DNA from: Rhodoferax sp.
GTDB taxonomy: Bacteria; Pseudomonadota; Gammaproteobacteria; Burkholderiales; Burkholderiaceae_C
Length of the DNA: 32,384 nt
Direction: 5' to 3'
Assembly (NCBI GenBank): GCA_029865845.1
Contig: JARXAM010000112.1
Coordinates: 1-32,384, forward strand
Shown here: positions 1-11,603 of the stretch, in pieces
Layout: each line of letters opens with the position of its first letter
How positions within the stretch are numbered: the stretch's first letter is position 1
Position numbers and translations under genes: made by a program
The notes under the pieces: generated by a model
What the model saw: only the letters and a program-made list of their open reading frames with translations
The model's database searches: none
Told to the model about the DNA's origin: nothing

Positions 1-68
1 CAGCCAGCTACGGGCTACGCCCTTCGCAGGCTGTGCCTGCAAGCTCCACCGCCTAAACCTTAGCCAAT

Positions 69-114
69 GGGGACATTTCTATTTTGGGTAGAAGGGGACA
101 TTTCTACTTTGGGT
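69..114. repeat. Two tandem 21-bp repeats, probable IS terminal-repeat remnant
   Basis: Positions 69-89 and 94-114 carry the same 21-bp unit, starting GGGGACATTTCTA and ending TTTGGGT, with a single C/T difference and a 25-bp period. Closely spaced direct repeats of this kind resemble the multiple terminal repeats of IS21-family elements, which is recall of a general pattern rather than a match I could check. No transposase gene is in the window, so this would be the end of an element lying to the left, or a scar. A TTGACA hexamer overlaps the end of the second copy (114-119). Confidence 0.5.
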
Positions 115-167
115 TGACAACACGACCATTGGCACCTGCCATAAAGATTTTGACGGCACTTAGGCCA

Positions 168-173
168 GATAAT
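168..173 (+). promoter_or_regulatory. Putative -10 box of a leaderless map transcript
   Basis: GATAAT ends 8 nt before the map ATG at 182. No Shine-Dalgarno sequence is visible between them; the spacer is TTGGGCCC. This distance would put the transcription start at or within a few bases of the start codon. No convincing -35 is seen at 16-18 bp. The same hexamer at the same distance precedes dapC. Confidence 0.35.
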
Positions 174-181
174 TGGGCCCC

Positions 182-988
182 ATGACGATTACCTACAAAG
201 ACGCCGATGGCATTGCCGGCATGCGCGTGGCCGGCAGGCTGGCCTCCGAAGTGCTGGACTACCTCACCCCGTTTGTGCAGCCGGGCGTGACGACCAATGC
301 GCTGGACAAACTGGCCCACGACTACATCACCCAAGTGCAGGGCGGCATTCCAGCGCCACTCAACTACACCGGCGGGGGCAACACGCCCTACCCCAAGTCG
401 ATTTGCACTTCGGTCAACCAACAGGTGTGCCACGGCATACCTAACGACAAGCAGCTCAAAAAAGGCGACATCGTCAACATCGATGTCACCGTGATCAAGG
501 ATGGCTGGCATGGGGATACCAGCCGCATGTTTTTGGTGGGCGATTGCTCCATTGCGGCCAAGCGCTTGTGCTCGGTGACCTACGAGGCGATGTGGGTGGG
601 CATTCAACTGGTAAAGCCAGGCGTGCACTTGGGCGATATTGGCCACGCCATTCAAAAGTTTGCCGAGGGCAAGGGCTACAGCGTGGTGCGCGAGTTTTGC
701 GGCCACGGCATTGGCCAGGTGTTTCACGAAGAGCCCCAGGTGCTGCACTATGGCCGCCCCGGCACCCTAGAAAAGCTCAAAGAGGGTATGACCTTTACCA
801 TCGAACCCATGATCAACGCAGGGGGCAAAGACATCAAAGATGGCCCCGAAAAAGACGGCTGGAGCATTGTGACCAAAGACCGCTCGCTCTCTGCCCAGTG
901 GGAGCACACCGTGCTGGTCACCCCCACCGGCTACGAGGTGCTGACGCTATCGGCCGGCAGCCCCGCCACGCCAGACTTTGTGACATAG
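182..988 (+). CDS. map: Type I methionine aminopeptidase
   Basis: A 268-residue enzyme that removes the initiator methionine from nascent proteins in the cytoplasm, after deformylation by the def product also encoded in this window. The family's metal ligands are visible as D101, D112, H175, E208 and E241, with the catalytic-site histidine H84 in the CHGIPND segment and the FHEEPQVLHYG and TFTIEPM motifs. Length is normal for the bacterial class without an N-terminal zinc extension. I chose the ATG at 182; an in-frame TTG at 173 would add three residues but overlaps the putative -10 box. In related betaproteobacteria map sits directly before glnD; here a minus-strand toxin-antitoxin remnant separates them. 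Transcription probably starts right at the ATG. Confidence 0.96.
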   Translation: MTITYKDADGIAGMRVAGRLASEVLDYLTPFVQPGVTTNALDKLAHDYITQVQGGIPAPLNYTGGGNTPYPKSICTSVNQQVCHGIPNDKQLKKGDIVNIDVTVIKDGWHGDTSRMFLVGDCSIAAKRLCSVTYEAMWVGIQLVKPGVHLGDIGHAIQKFAEGKGYSVVREFCGHGIGQVFHEEPQVLHYGRPGTLEKLKEGMTFTIEPMINAGGKDIKDGPEKDGWSIVTKDRSLSAQWEHTVLVTPTGYEVLTLSAGSPATPDFVT

Positions 989-1005
989 CCCGGGTGCTTC
1001 GGGGC

Positions 1006-1212
1006 TCAGGACGTGTGGATGTTCATGTAGTCATGAACGATACGGTTGCGCAGGCCCACAATGGCACTCCAGCGTAATGCGTGCAGCATACCGGCCTGTT
1101 CGAGTTGGCTCAGGGCGCGCCCAGATGCCATGACTTCACGCGCCTGCCCCAATATGGCTTGTTGGGTCGTTGCAATACGGGCGGTCTCTGCGAGGTATAA
1201 ATCAAGCCGCAC
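1006..1212 (-). CDS. HepT-like HEPN toxin, shortened and probably degenerate
   Basis: A 68-residue frame read from a GTG at 1212 that overlaps the end of the nucleotidyltransferase gene by 11 nt; the true start is uncertain. The N-terminal part (RLDLYLAETARIATTQQ, then LSQLEQAGMLHAL) and the C-terminal RNRIVHDYMNI resemble DUF86/HepT HEPN proteins. RNRIVH supplies the RX4-6H RNase motif. Family members are usually about 110-145 residues. Here the helix ending LHAL joins directly to WSAIVGLRNRIVHDY, and the protein stops seven residues after the DY, so a central block and the C-terminal tail seem to be missing. The frame stays open across the join. I infer a decayed toxin; a naturally compact variant is the alternative. 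Confidence 0.6.
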   Translation of the reverse strand: MRLDLYLAETARIATTQQAILGQAREVMASGRALSQLEQAGMLHALRWSAIVGLRNRIVHDYMNIHTS

Positions 1213-1609
1213 GAGTTTTTTCCCAATAGAAGTCTTCCAGATCGCGCCAAGTGCGTTGCAAGAAGTGCGTCCACTCGATGCTTTCATTCCCCCACACCGG
1301 AACGCCTTCCTCTGCTGCAACGGCACGCATGGTTAGGTTGGCGCGGTGCAGATCAATCAGGTCTACTTTGGCTGGGGTGGTGTGCAGTGTATTGGCCAGC
1401 ACCTGACGCAATCGTTCCCCAAGGGCCAGCACAGTTTCAAAGGCCAAATCATGTCGCCATTGCACGGCGATGTCCCAGTCACTGTCAGGGCGCGCAGTTT
1501 GATTAGCCTGGCTGCCGATGAGCACGGCAAATCGCAAAGAGTCGCCAAATGCATTCAGGGCATTGGGGATTAATGTGGTCTGAGCGGGTGAAAATGCGCG
1601 GGTCGTCAT
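1202..1609 (-). CDS. MntA-like minimal nucleotidyltransferase antitoxin
   Basis: A 135-residue minimal nucleotidyltransferase. The polymerase-beta fold signature GSX10DXD is intact: GSQANQTARPDSDWD, in which the two aspartates bind the catalytic metal. In characterised MntA/HepT pairs this protein inactivates the HEPN toxin by AMPylating a tyrosine next to the RX4-6H motif. The neighbouring small HEPN frame keeps such a tyrosine (RNRIVHDY), which supports the pairing. Start is the ATG at 1609, preceded by AGGA about 9 nt upstream; the frame is open further upstream but has no family resemblance there. It is divergent from glnD, with 63 bp between the starts. The antitoxin looks intact while its toxin looks shortened. 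Confidence 0.85.
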   Translation of the reverse strand: MTTRAFSPAQTTLIPNALNAFGDSLRFAVLIGSQANQTARPDSDWDIAVQWRHDLAFETVLALGERLRQVLANTLHTTPAKVDLIDLHRANLTMRAVAAEEGVPVWGNESIEWTHFLQRTWRDLEDFYWEKTRAA

Positions 1610-1672
1610 AGCGTTTTTCCTATGGTACCGTAAGCGGTTAGCCCCTCTCAATTGCGCATTCATTTGTTCCCG

Positions 1673-4273
1673 ATGCACCACAAAGAAATTGGCGCCTTGC
1701 GCGCCCAGTATCGCGCCGACAAGGCAGGTTTACTGGAAGCCCTCAATACCCCACGTTGCACGGAACGCAGCGTGCGGCGGGTGTTGGCGCAGCTTTCACG
1801 ACTTACCGATAACGTACTGAGGCAACTTTGGGATGCCGCCGGCCTCAATGCCCCCTTTGCCCTTCTTGCTGTGGGTGGCTATGGCCGCGACGAGTTGTTT
1901 CCTCACTCCGACGTGGACGTGTTGGTCTTGCTGCCCAATGGGCAATCAGCTGACACCGATTCCGAACTCAAAAAGCGCATCGAGTCTTTCATTAGCCACT
2001 GCTGGGATGTGGGCCTGGAGATTGGCTCCAGCGTGCGCACTGTGGCCGACTGCCTGCATGAAGCCGACAAAGACGTGACGGTACAAACCGCGTTGCTGGA
2101 GTGCCGGTGGGTGGCGGGCAGCGCTGCATTGGTCGAGACCTTTCGTGCGGACTTTGCGGCGGCCATGGACCCCAAGGCCTTTTTTGTGGCCAAAACGCTA
2201 GAGATGCGCCAGCGCCACACCAAGTTTGAAGACACGCCCTACGCGCTGGAGCCCAACTGCAAAGAGTCGCCGGGTGGGCTGCGCGACCTGCAGGTGATTG
2301 TGTGGGTGGCCAAGGCCGCAGGCTACGGCGAGAACTGGGCAGACTTGGCGCGGGGTGGGCTGGCCACGGAGTTTGAGGTCAAGCAGATCGAGCGCAACGA
2401 GGCCCTGCTGCTGCTGATACGTGCCAAGCTGCATGTGATTGCCAAGCGGCGCGAAGACCGGCTGATTTTTGACCTGCAAAACGCGGTGGCCGAGTCGTTT
2501 GGCTACAGCGCGGCCGCACCCGAAGGTGCACGCAAGCAATGGGTGCGCGCCAGTGAGGCGCTGATGAAGCGCTACTACTGGGCGGCCAAAGCGGTCACGC
2601 AGCTCAACCAGATTTTGTTGATGAACATTGAGGAGCGGCTCAACCCCTCTACCCATGCGCCACGGCGCATCAATGCGCACTTCAACGACAAGGCCGGCAT
2701 GATCGATGTGGCCAGCGACGACCTGTACCGCCGCAACCCGCATGCGATTTTGGAAACCTTTTTGGTGTACCAGACCACGGTGGGCATCAAGGGCTTGTCG
2801 GCCCGCACGCTACGGGCGCTCTACAACGCCCGTGGCCTGATGGACGCCCGCTTTCGGCGGGACCCGGTCAACCGGGCCACCTTTTTGCAAATCATGCAGG
2901 CGCCCGATGGCATCACCCATGCCATGCGCCTGATGAACCAGACCTCGGTGCTGGGGCGCTACCTGTGGGTGTTTCGCAATATCGTGGGGCAAATGCAGCA
3001 CGACTTGTTCCACGTCTACACCGTGGACCAGCACATCCTGATGGTGCTGCGCAATGCACGGCGTTTTTTCATGGCAGAGCATGCGCACGAGTACCCGTTT
3101 TGCTCGCAGTTGGCGTCGGGCTGGGACAAGCCCTGGATTTTGTATGTGGCCGCCTTGTTTCACGACATCGCCAAGGGGCGCGGGGGCGACCACTCGGAGC
3201 TGGGCATTGTGGAGGCACGCCGCTTTTGCAAGGCCCACGGCGTGCCCGCCGAAGACGCCCGCTTGATCGAATTTTTGGTGGGCGAACACCTCGCCATGAG
3301 CCGGATTGCCCAAAAGTCGGACCTGTCGGACCCCGACGTGATCAAGGCCTTTGCCCAGCGTGTGGGCAACGAGCGTTACCTGACGGCGCTGTACCTGCTG
3401 ACCGTGGCCGATATTCGGGGCACCAGCCCCAAGGTGTGGAATGCCTGGAAGGGCAAGCTACTTGAAGACCTGTACAAATACACCGCGCGCGCGCTGGGTG
3501 GCAGAGCCCCGGATGCCGACACCGAGGTTGAGCAACGCAAACGCGAGGCCTTGGTCATGGTAGCGCTGTATGCCATGCCCTTTGAAGCCCACAAGCCCTT
3601 GTGGGGCACACTGGACGTGGGCTACTTTATGCGCCACGACGCGGCCGACATTGCCTGGCACACCAAGCAACTGTCGCGCTGGGTCAGCACCGACCGCCCC
3701 ATTGTGCGGGCCAGGCGCTCACCGGTGGGAGAAGGCTTGCAAGTGCTGGTGTACACGCAAGACCAGCCCGACCTGTTTGCCCGCATATGCGGCTACTTTG
3801 ACCAGGGCGGCTTTAGCATTTTGGATGCCCGTGTGCACACCACCAACAAGGGGTATGCGCTGGACACTTTCCAGGTCGTCACCACCGCCGACATGGAGGA
3901 CCACTACCGCGAATGGACCAGCATGCTGGAGACCGGGCTGACACAAGCCATCGCCGATGCAGGCCCCCTGCCCGCCCCCAGCCGGGGCCGGGTGTCACGC
4001 CGGGTCAAGAGCTTTCCGATTGCACCGCGTGTATCCCTCAAGCCCGACGAAAAAGCGCAGCGCTGGCTGCTCAACATCTCGGCCAGTGACCGCATGGGCC
4101 TGCTCTACAGCGTGGCCCGCGTGCTGGCGCGCCACCACATCGTGGTGCAGTTGGCCAAAGTGGCCACCTTGGGCGAACGGGTGGAAGACACCTTTTTGAT
4201 CCACGGCGCGCAGTTGCAGCACAACCGCACGCAAATTGACATAGAAACCGAGATCTTGGACGCCCTGGGTTGA
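1673..4273 (+). CDS. glnD: Bifunctional PII uridylyltransferase / uridylyl-removing enzyme
   Basis: GlnD (866 residues) senses glutamine and uridylylates or deuridylylates the PII protein, controlling nitrogen assimilation. An N-terminal nucleotidyltransferase domain has the [15 protein letters not shown] motif at about residues 67-82. The central GlnD-specific region follows ([10 protein letters not shown]), then an HD hydrolase domain with [17 protein letters not shown] near residue 495. Two C-terminal ACT domains begin at about residues 683 and 800 ([20 protein letters not shown] and [16 protein letters not shown]). I chose the ATG at 1673; in-frame TTG codons at 1652 and 1664 would add up to seven residues. 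The 3' end converges with def, leaving only 15 bp between stop codons. Confidence 0.96.
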   Translation: MHHKEIGALRAQYRADKAGLLEALNTPRCTERSVRRVLAQLSRLTDNVLRQLWDAAGLNAPFALLAVGGYGRDELFPHSDVDVLVLLPNGQSADTDSELKKRIESFISHCWDVGLEIGSSVRTVADCLHEADKDVTVQTALLECRWVAGSAALVETFRADFAAAMDPKAFFVAKTLEMRQRHTKFEDTPYALEPNCKESPGGLRDLQVIVWVAKAAGYGENWADLARGGLATEFEVKQIERNEALLLLIRAKLHVIAKRREDRLIFDLQNAVAESFGYSAAAPEGARKQWVRASEALMKRYYWAAKAVTQLNQILLMNIEERLNPSTHAPRRINAHFNDKAGMIDVASDDLYRRNPHAILETFLVYQTTVGIKGLSARTLRALYNARGLMDARFRRDPVNRATFLQIMQAPDGITHAMRLMNQTSVLGRYLWVFRNIVGQMQHDLFHVYTVDQHILMVLRNARRFFMAEHAHEYPFCSQLASGWDKPWILYVAALFHDIAKGRGGDHSELGIVEARRFCKAHGVPAEDARLIEFLVGEHLAMSRIAQKSDLSDPDVIKAFAQRVGNERYLTALYLLTVADIRGTSPKVWNAWKGKLLEDLYKYTARALGGRAPDADTEVEQRKREALVMVALYAMPFEAHKPLWGTLDVGYFMRHDAADIAWHTKQLSRWVSTDRPIVRARRSPVGEGLQVLVYTQDQPDLFARICGYFDQGGFSILDARVHTTNKGYALDTFQVVTTADMEDHYREWTSMLETGLTQAIADAGPLPAPSRGRVSRRVKSFPIAPRVSLKPDEKAQRWLLNISASDRMGLLYSVARVLARHHIVVQLAKVATLGERVEDTFLIHGAQLQHNRTQIDIETEILDALG

Positions 4274-4288
4274 AAACCCGCAAGGCGC

Positions 4289-6900
<2,612 letters not shown>

Positions 6901-7938
6901 TTAACTAAACAAGCGCCTGGCGACGGGTGAACCGGCGGGTATGCCGCGCCGCTCCAGGGTGTCGTAGAGCACCTGCAAATCGGCGGCAATCAGGTCCATG
7001 GTGTGGGCGGCCAAGGGTTGGCCTTTGTCGTCGGTCACCGTGCCTTCCATGGCCTGGGCAAGCGCGTCGGCTATGGCGCGCATGCGCTCGAAGGAGCGCT
7101 CTGCCCGGTCTACCTGCGCCACGTCCAGGTGCAAAGAAAGCTCGCGAATCGCGCTTTGGGCGGGGTCCTCGGCCAAAGCGGCCTGCGAATCAAAGCCCAA
7201 CACCAGCACGGGTGGCAACCCCTCGCCCGCTGCGGGCAACACCATGCGGCCGGGCATGGCACCTGCCACAAAACCCAGATGGGCGGCGTGCTGGTGAATG
7301 TAGCCAGGGCTCCACGACGCGCTGCGGGCGCGCAGCGTCAAACCAAGTTGCGCGTCATGGACACTGGCAAATTGGTCGAGTTCGCGGGCACGGGCCACCT
7401 CTTCAAGCATGTCGGGGAAATCGGGGCTGGCGTTGATGGCGTCCGCAAAGGCCTGGGTTTTGATCACGAACTCGGAGTACTCGATGTCGTTGAGCGGGCC
7501 CGAGCGGTTTGCCAATTGCACACCGGCCTGAAAGCCGCCATAGCGCTGACCAGGCGCCGGTGTTTCCCACACCATGCTGTGCAGGTTGTAGCCTTCGACA
7601 GCAAAGGGCTTGTTGCCCGCACGGCGGGTTGCAGGCATGGCGGCGAGTGCGGCGTCGCCCGATACCACGGGTGCCGTAGCGTCCAGCGCCATGGGGGCGA
7701 TCACATCGATCAGGGCGTCCATGGCCGGGCGGACCGGGGGGCGCGGTAGCTGAAAGGCCGGGGTGTCGGCGTCCACCTCCAACAACACCGGGTCGGTCTG
7801 CGCGTGTTGCGCGTCAGAGGGCTGCAGCGGCTTGGCCTGGCGAGGTGTGTTGCGCCGGGCTGTCCAGGCACTGTGCGCCACCACCGCAGCAAGCACCAGC
7901 CCGCCGGTGATCGCCAAGCCCATTTGCAAGCTGCTCAT
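6901..7938 (-). CDS. zipA: Cell division protein ZipA-like (FtsZ-binding C-terminal domain)
   Basis: A 345-residue protein with one N-terminal membrane helix (about residues 5-25, MGLAITGGLVLAAVVAHSAW), then a positive stretch, a proline/alanine-rich linker and a C-terminal region (about 180-340) resembling the ZipA FtsZ-binding domain. ZipA anchors FtsZ to the inner membrane in the divisome. Sequence divergence from enterobacterial ZipA is considerable, so the call leans on the single-helix architecture plus position between smc and ligA, the usual betaproteobacterial order. Start at ATG 7938, 22 bp after the smc stop. A longer upstream frame exists but overlaps smc and has no signal-like sequence. 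Confidence 0.8.
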   Translation of the reverse strand: MSSLQMGLAITGGLVLAAVVAHSAWTARRNTPRQAKPLQPSDAQHAQTDPVLLEVDADTPAFQLPRPPVRPAMDALIDVIAPMALDATAPVVSGDAALAAMPATRRAGNKPFAVEGYNLHSMVWETPAPGQRYGGFQAGVQLANRSGPLNDIEYSEFVIKTQAFADAINASPDFPDMLEEVARARELDQFASVHDAQLGLTLRARSASWSPGYIHQHAAHLGFVAGAMPGRMVLPAAGEGLPPVLVLGFDSQAALAEDPAQSAIRELSLHLDVAQVDRAERSFERMRAIADALAQAMEGTVTDDKGQPLAAHTMDLIAADLQVLYDTLERRGIPAGSPVARRLFS

Positions 7939-7960
7939 GGCGCGCGCCTCGGGGTGCACA

Positions 7961-10900
7961 TCACGCCAGCTCCGCGAGGCGCACGGCGGAATCCATGTCC
8001 ACAGCCACAATGCGGGAGACGCCTTGCTCTTGCATGGTCACGCCAATGAGTTGTTCCGCCATTTCCATGGCGATTTTGTTGTGGCTGATGAAGAGGAACT
8101 GGGTGCCCTTGCTCATGCTGGAGACCAACTTGGCATAGCGCTCGGTGTTGGCATCGTCCAGCGGCGCGTCTACCTCGTCGAGCAAACAAAACGGCGCGGG
8201 GTTGAGCTGGAAGATGGCAAACACCAGTGCAATTGCGGTGAGCGCTTTTTCGCCGCCCGAGAGCAAGTGGATGGTTTGGTTTTTCTTGCCGGGCGGCTGG
8301 GCAATGACTTGCACGCCCGAGTCCAAAATTTCGTCGCCCGTAATCACCAGGCGTGCATTGCCCCCCCCAAACAGCTCGGGGAACATGCGGCCAAAGTGCG
8401 CGTTGACCTGGTCAAAGGTGCCGGAGAGCAGTTCGCGGGTTTCAGCGTCGATCTTGCGGATGGCATCTTCCAGCGTGTTCATGGCCTGGGTCAGGTCCAC
8501 GTTTTGCATGTCCAAAAACTGCTTGCGTTCGCGGGCGGCAGCCAGCTCTTCCAAGGCAGCCAGGTTGACCGCGCCCAGCGCTGCAATGTCGCGGTGCAGG
8601 CGGTCAATGTCGCCCTGCATGCCAAACAGGCGCACGTTGCCGTCATGGATGCTTTGTTCGATGGCGGCCAGGTCGGCCTGCGCCTGCACCAACTGGGACT
8701 CAAACTGCTCAAAGCCCAGCCGGGCCGCTTGCTCTTTGAGTTGGAACTCTGTGATCCGCTGGCGCAGCGGATCCAGCTCGCGCTCAAGCTGCATGCGACG
8801 CTCGTCACTGGCGCGCAGTTTGGCGGTCAGGTCGTCGTAGGCACTGCGCTTGGCCCCCAGGGCCTGTTCGCGTTCGAGCTTGAGCGCCAGGGCGTTTTGC
8901 AGGCCCCCTTGGGCGGCTGCATCGGTGAGGCGGTGCAGCTCGTCGTGGGCGCGCTGCTGTTCGGCCTGCAGGCTTTGGCTTTGCTGTGCGGCGGTGTCAA
9001 TGGCGCGGGCCAGCTCGGCATTGCGGGCTTGCAGGCTGCGCTGGGCAAACACCGCTTCTTGGGCTTGCCGCTCCAGGCTGCGTTGTTGCTCGCGGCATTG
9101 GCTGAGCCGGTTGTTGAATTCGATGACGCGCTCATCCAATTGCGCATGGCGCTCTTGGCTGTCGGCGAGTTGCATGTCCAGCGATTCGAAGCGCGCCTCG
9201 GCTTCTACGCGGCGCTCTTGCAGCGCGTCGAGTTGGGCCTCGACCTCGGCCATGTCGGTGTCAATCTGGGCACTGCGGGCACGGGTTTGCTCCAGCATTT
9301 GCGACAAGCGCAGGGTCTCGACTTGCAACGCGTGCACGCGTTCCTGGCTGTCAGCTGCCTCACGCCGGGCACTGACCAGGCGCTGGGCGCTGTCGGCATA
9401 GGCACTTTCGGCGCGGCTCAGGGCCACACGCGACTCGTCGGCAATCAGCACCTGGGCGCGGAGCTGCTTGTCCAGGTTTTCTATTTCTTGGGCACGCGCC
9501 AGCAGGCCTGCTTGCTCCGAATCTTGCGCGTAAAAGCTCACGCTATGGGCCGTGACCACATGGCCACTTTGGACGTAGATGCTCTGGCCCGGCTGCAACT
9601 GGTGGCGCTGCGCCAGGGCGTCGTCAAAACTGGCGGCGGTGTAGCAGCCGTGCAGCCACGCCGTGAGCACGGCTTTTTGACCCGCATCGTTCACCCGCAA
9701 CAAGTCGGCCAAGCGCGGCAAAGACCCTTGCGCCTCCGGCACGGCGGCGGAGGGCGGGCTGTAAAACGCCAACTTGGCAGGTGGCGCGTCCAAGGCAAAG
9801 GCTTTGAGCAATTCGAGGCGGGACACTTCGAGCGCGCCGAGCCGTTCGCGCAGCGCGCCTTCGAGGGCGTTTTCCCATCCTTGCTGGATGTGGATGCGGC
9901 TCCACAGGCCTTGCACCTGGTCGAGCCCGTGCTTGGCCAGCCAGGGCTGTAGCTTGCCGTCGGTCTTGACCTTGTCTTGCAAAGCTTTGAGGGCCTCCAA
10001 GCGCGCAGACAGGTCGGCCTGGCGGGAGGACTCCGTATTGAGGTCCAACTGCTGGGCGCGGCGCGCTTCGTCGAGTTGGGGCACTGCCTCTTGCAGGTCG
10101 TGCAAGCGCGCATCCGCAATGTGATGTGCTTCTTGGGCGGCATCTAGCTGTTCTTGTAGCTGGGCCAGGCGCGACTCATCGGGCGCGGCGAGTGCTTGGC
10201 GGTCGGCCAGCAGCCGTTCCCGGCGGGTGCCGAGTTGGCGGCTCTGCTCTTCGATGCTGCGCTGCTCTGCAGCCAACACCTGGATGTGCTGTTGCACGTG
10301 GCTTACCGCCGTGCGCTGGTCATTGGCAGCACGTTGGGCTTGGGCCAGGGCATCTTCCAGATCGGGCAGGTGTTGGGCCTGTTCTTCCACTTGCGCTGCC
10401 AACAGATCGGCCTGCTCTTCGCCCAGTGCGGCGGTTTCGGCCAATTGCTCCAATTCGGCCTCGGCCTGGGCCTTGCGCTCGGCCCATTGCGCGGTCTGTT
10501 CGCTCAGGGTGACCAGGCGCTGCTCCACCCGCTCGCGCCCATCCACCACAAAGCGTATTTCGGCTTCCAGCCGACCCACATCGGTGCTGGCCTCGTAGAG
10601 CAAGCCTTGGGCCTGATTGACCTGGTCGCCGGCTGCATAGTGGGCTTGGCGCACCGTTTCCAGGTCGGCCTCCACGTGGCGCAAGTCGGCCATACGGGCC
10701 TCCAGCGCGTTGACGGCGGCCAGGCCTTCGGACTGGACTTTGGATTGGTCCGCCAGCGCCTCGGCCCGCTTCAAAAACCATTGCTGGTGCTGCTTGAGCG
10801 TGACCTCGGCTTGCAATGTGTTGTATTTGTGGGCGACCTCGGCCTGCTTTTCCAAGCGCTCGAGGTTGCTGCCAAGCTCGCGCAGAATGTCTTCCACACG

Positions 10901-11476
10901 GGTGAGGTTTTCACGGGTATCGGAGAGCCGGTTTTCGGTTTCACGACGGCGCTCTTTGTACTTGGACACACCCGCCGCCTCTTCGAGAAACAGGCGCAAC
11001 TCTTCGGGCTTGGATTCAATGATGCGCGATATGGTGCCCTGGCCGATGATGGCGTAGGCCCGGGGGCCCAGGCCGGTGCCCAAGAACACGTCTTGCACGT
11101 CACGGCGGCGCACCGGCTGGTTGTTGATGAAGTAGCTGCTGGCGCCGTCGCGGGTCAACACCCGCTTGACGGCAATTTCACCAAACTGTCCCCATTGGCC
11201 ACCGGCACGGTGGTCGGCATTGTCAAACACCAACTCCACGCTGCTTCGGCTGGCGGGTTTGCGGGTGGTGGTGCCGTTGAAAATCACATCTTGCATGGAC
11301 TCGCCACGCAGCTCGCTGGCCTTGCTTTCGCCCAGCACCCAACGCACCGCATCCATGATGTTGGATTTGCCGCAGCCGTTGGGCCCCACCACGCCTACCA
11401 GTTGTCCGGGCAGCAAAAAATTGGTGGGTTCCGCAAACGATTTGAAGCCGGATAGCTTGATGGAGTTAAGTCGCAC
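7961..11476 (-). CDS. smc: Chromosome segregation protein SMC
   Basis: A 1171-residue SMC ATPase that compacts and helps segregate chromosomes, normally with ScpA and ScpB. The N-terminal head carries Walker A GPNGCGKSN (31-39). Two long coiled-coil arms rich in Gln, Glu, Ala and Arg flank a hinge domain at roughly 510-640. The C-terminal head has the LLSGGEKALTAIAL signature and Walker B CLLDEVDAPLDDAN. I chose GTG at 11476 because family proteins begin with a segment like RLNSIKLSGFKSF; the frame upstream of it has no similarity. No Shine-Dalgarno sequence is evident. It is the first of the smc-zipA-ligA-def string; 127 bp separate it from the HPt gene upstream. Confidence 0.97.
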   Translation of the reverse strand: MRLNSIKLSGFKSFAEPTNFLLPGQLVGVVGPNGCGKSNIMDAVRWVLGESKASELRGESMQDVIFNGTTTRKPASRSSVELVFDNADHRAGGQWGQFGEIAVKRVLTRDGASSYFINNQPVRRRDVQDVFLGTGLGPRAYAIIGQGTISRIIESKPEELRLFLEEAAGVSKYKERRRETENRLSDTRENLTRVEDILRELGSNLERLEKQAEVAHKYNTLQAEVTLKQHQQWFLKRAEALADQSKVQSEGLAAVNALEARMADLRHVEADLETVRQAHYAAGDQVNQAQGLLYEASTDVGRLEAEIRFVVDGRERVEQRLVTLSEQTAQWAERKAQAEAELEQLAETAALGEEQADLLAAQVEEQAQHLPDLEDALAQAQRAANDQRTAVSHVQQHIQVLAAEQRSIEEQSRQLGTRRERLLADRQALAAPDESRLAQLQEQLDAAQEAHHIADARLHDLQEAVPQLDEARRAQQLDLNTESSRQADLSARLEALKALQDKVKTDGKLQPWLAKHGLDQVQGLWSRIHIQQGWENALEGALRERLGALEVSRLELLKAFALDAPPAKLAFYSPPSAAVPEAQGSLPRLADLLRVNDAGQKAVLTAWLHGCYTAASFDDALAQRHQLQPGQSIYVQSGHVVTAHSVSFYAQDSEQAGLLARAQEIENLDKQLRAQVLIADESRVALSRAESAYADSAQRLVSARREAADSQERVHALQVETLRLSQMLEQTRARSAQIDTDMAEVEAQLDALQERRVEAEARFESLDMQLADSQERHAQLDERVIEFNNRLSQCREQQRSLERQAQEAVFAQRSLQARNAELARAIDTAAQQSQSLQAEQQRAHDELHRLTDAAAQGGLQNALALKLEREQALGAKRSAYDDLTAKLRASDERRMQLERELDPLRQRITEFQLKEQAARLGFEQFESQLVQAQADLAAIEQSIHDGNVRLFGMQGDIDRLHRDIAALGAVNLAALEELAAARERKQFLDMQNVDLTQAMNTLEDAIRKIDAETRELLSGTFDQVNAHFGRMFPELFGGGNARLVITGDEILDSGVQVIAQPPGKKNQTIHLLSGGEKALTAIALVFAIFQLNPAPFCLLDEVDAPLDDANTERYAKLVSSMSKGTQFLFISHNKIAMEMAEQLIGVTMQEQGVSRIVAVDMDSAVRLAELA

Positions 11477-11581
11477 AAGAAGAAAGGCGAAAGCGCTAAG
11501 TGTTTGATTTAATTTACGATTTTGCAGCCTGCGGGCATGCCGCCGGCACGTCGAATCATACCGTGCGCCGCCACCTGACAA

Positions 11582-11596
11582 CGCCACTGCGTGGCG
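11582..11596 (-). terminator. Small hairpin after the HPt gene, possible weak terminator
   Basis: CGCCAC and GTGGCG form a 6-bp stem with a 3-nt loop, 7 bp past the HPt stop codon. There is no run of T after the stem on the minus strand, so an intrinsic terminator is doubtful; it may only be a structural element before smc. Confidence 0.2.
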
Positions 11597-11603
11597 CAAG
11601 ACC

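Noticed and set aside
987..1006. Small inverted repeat between the map and HEPN stop codons (AGCCC ... GGGCT)
   Set aside because: Stem of only 5-6 bp with a large loop and no T tract on either side; too weak to call a terminator.
7763..9952. A 729-codon open frame on the + strand opposite smc
   Set aside because: It is antisense to the SMC coiled coil; the Leu/Gly/Gln-rich product has no domain logic. Long antisense frames are expected in GC-rich genes with biased third positions.
9691..10143. Possible small minus-strand gene within smc in another frame
   Set aside because: It overlaps the SMC hinge and coiled-coil coding sequence in a shifted frame; composition is that of a frame shadow.
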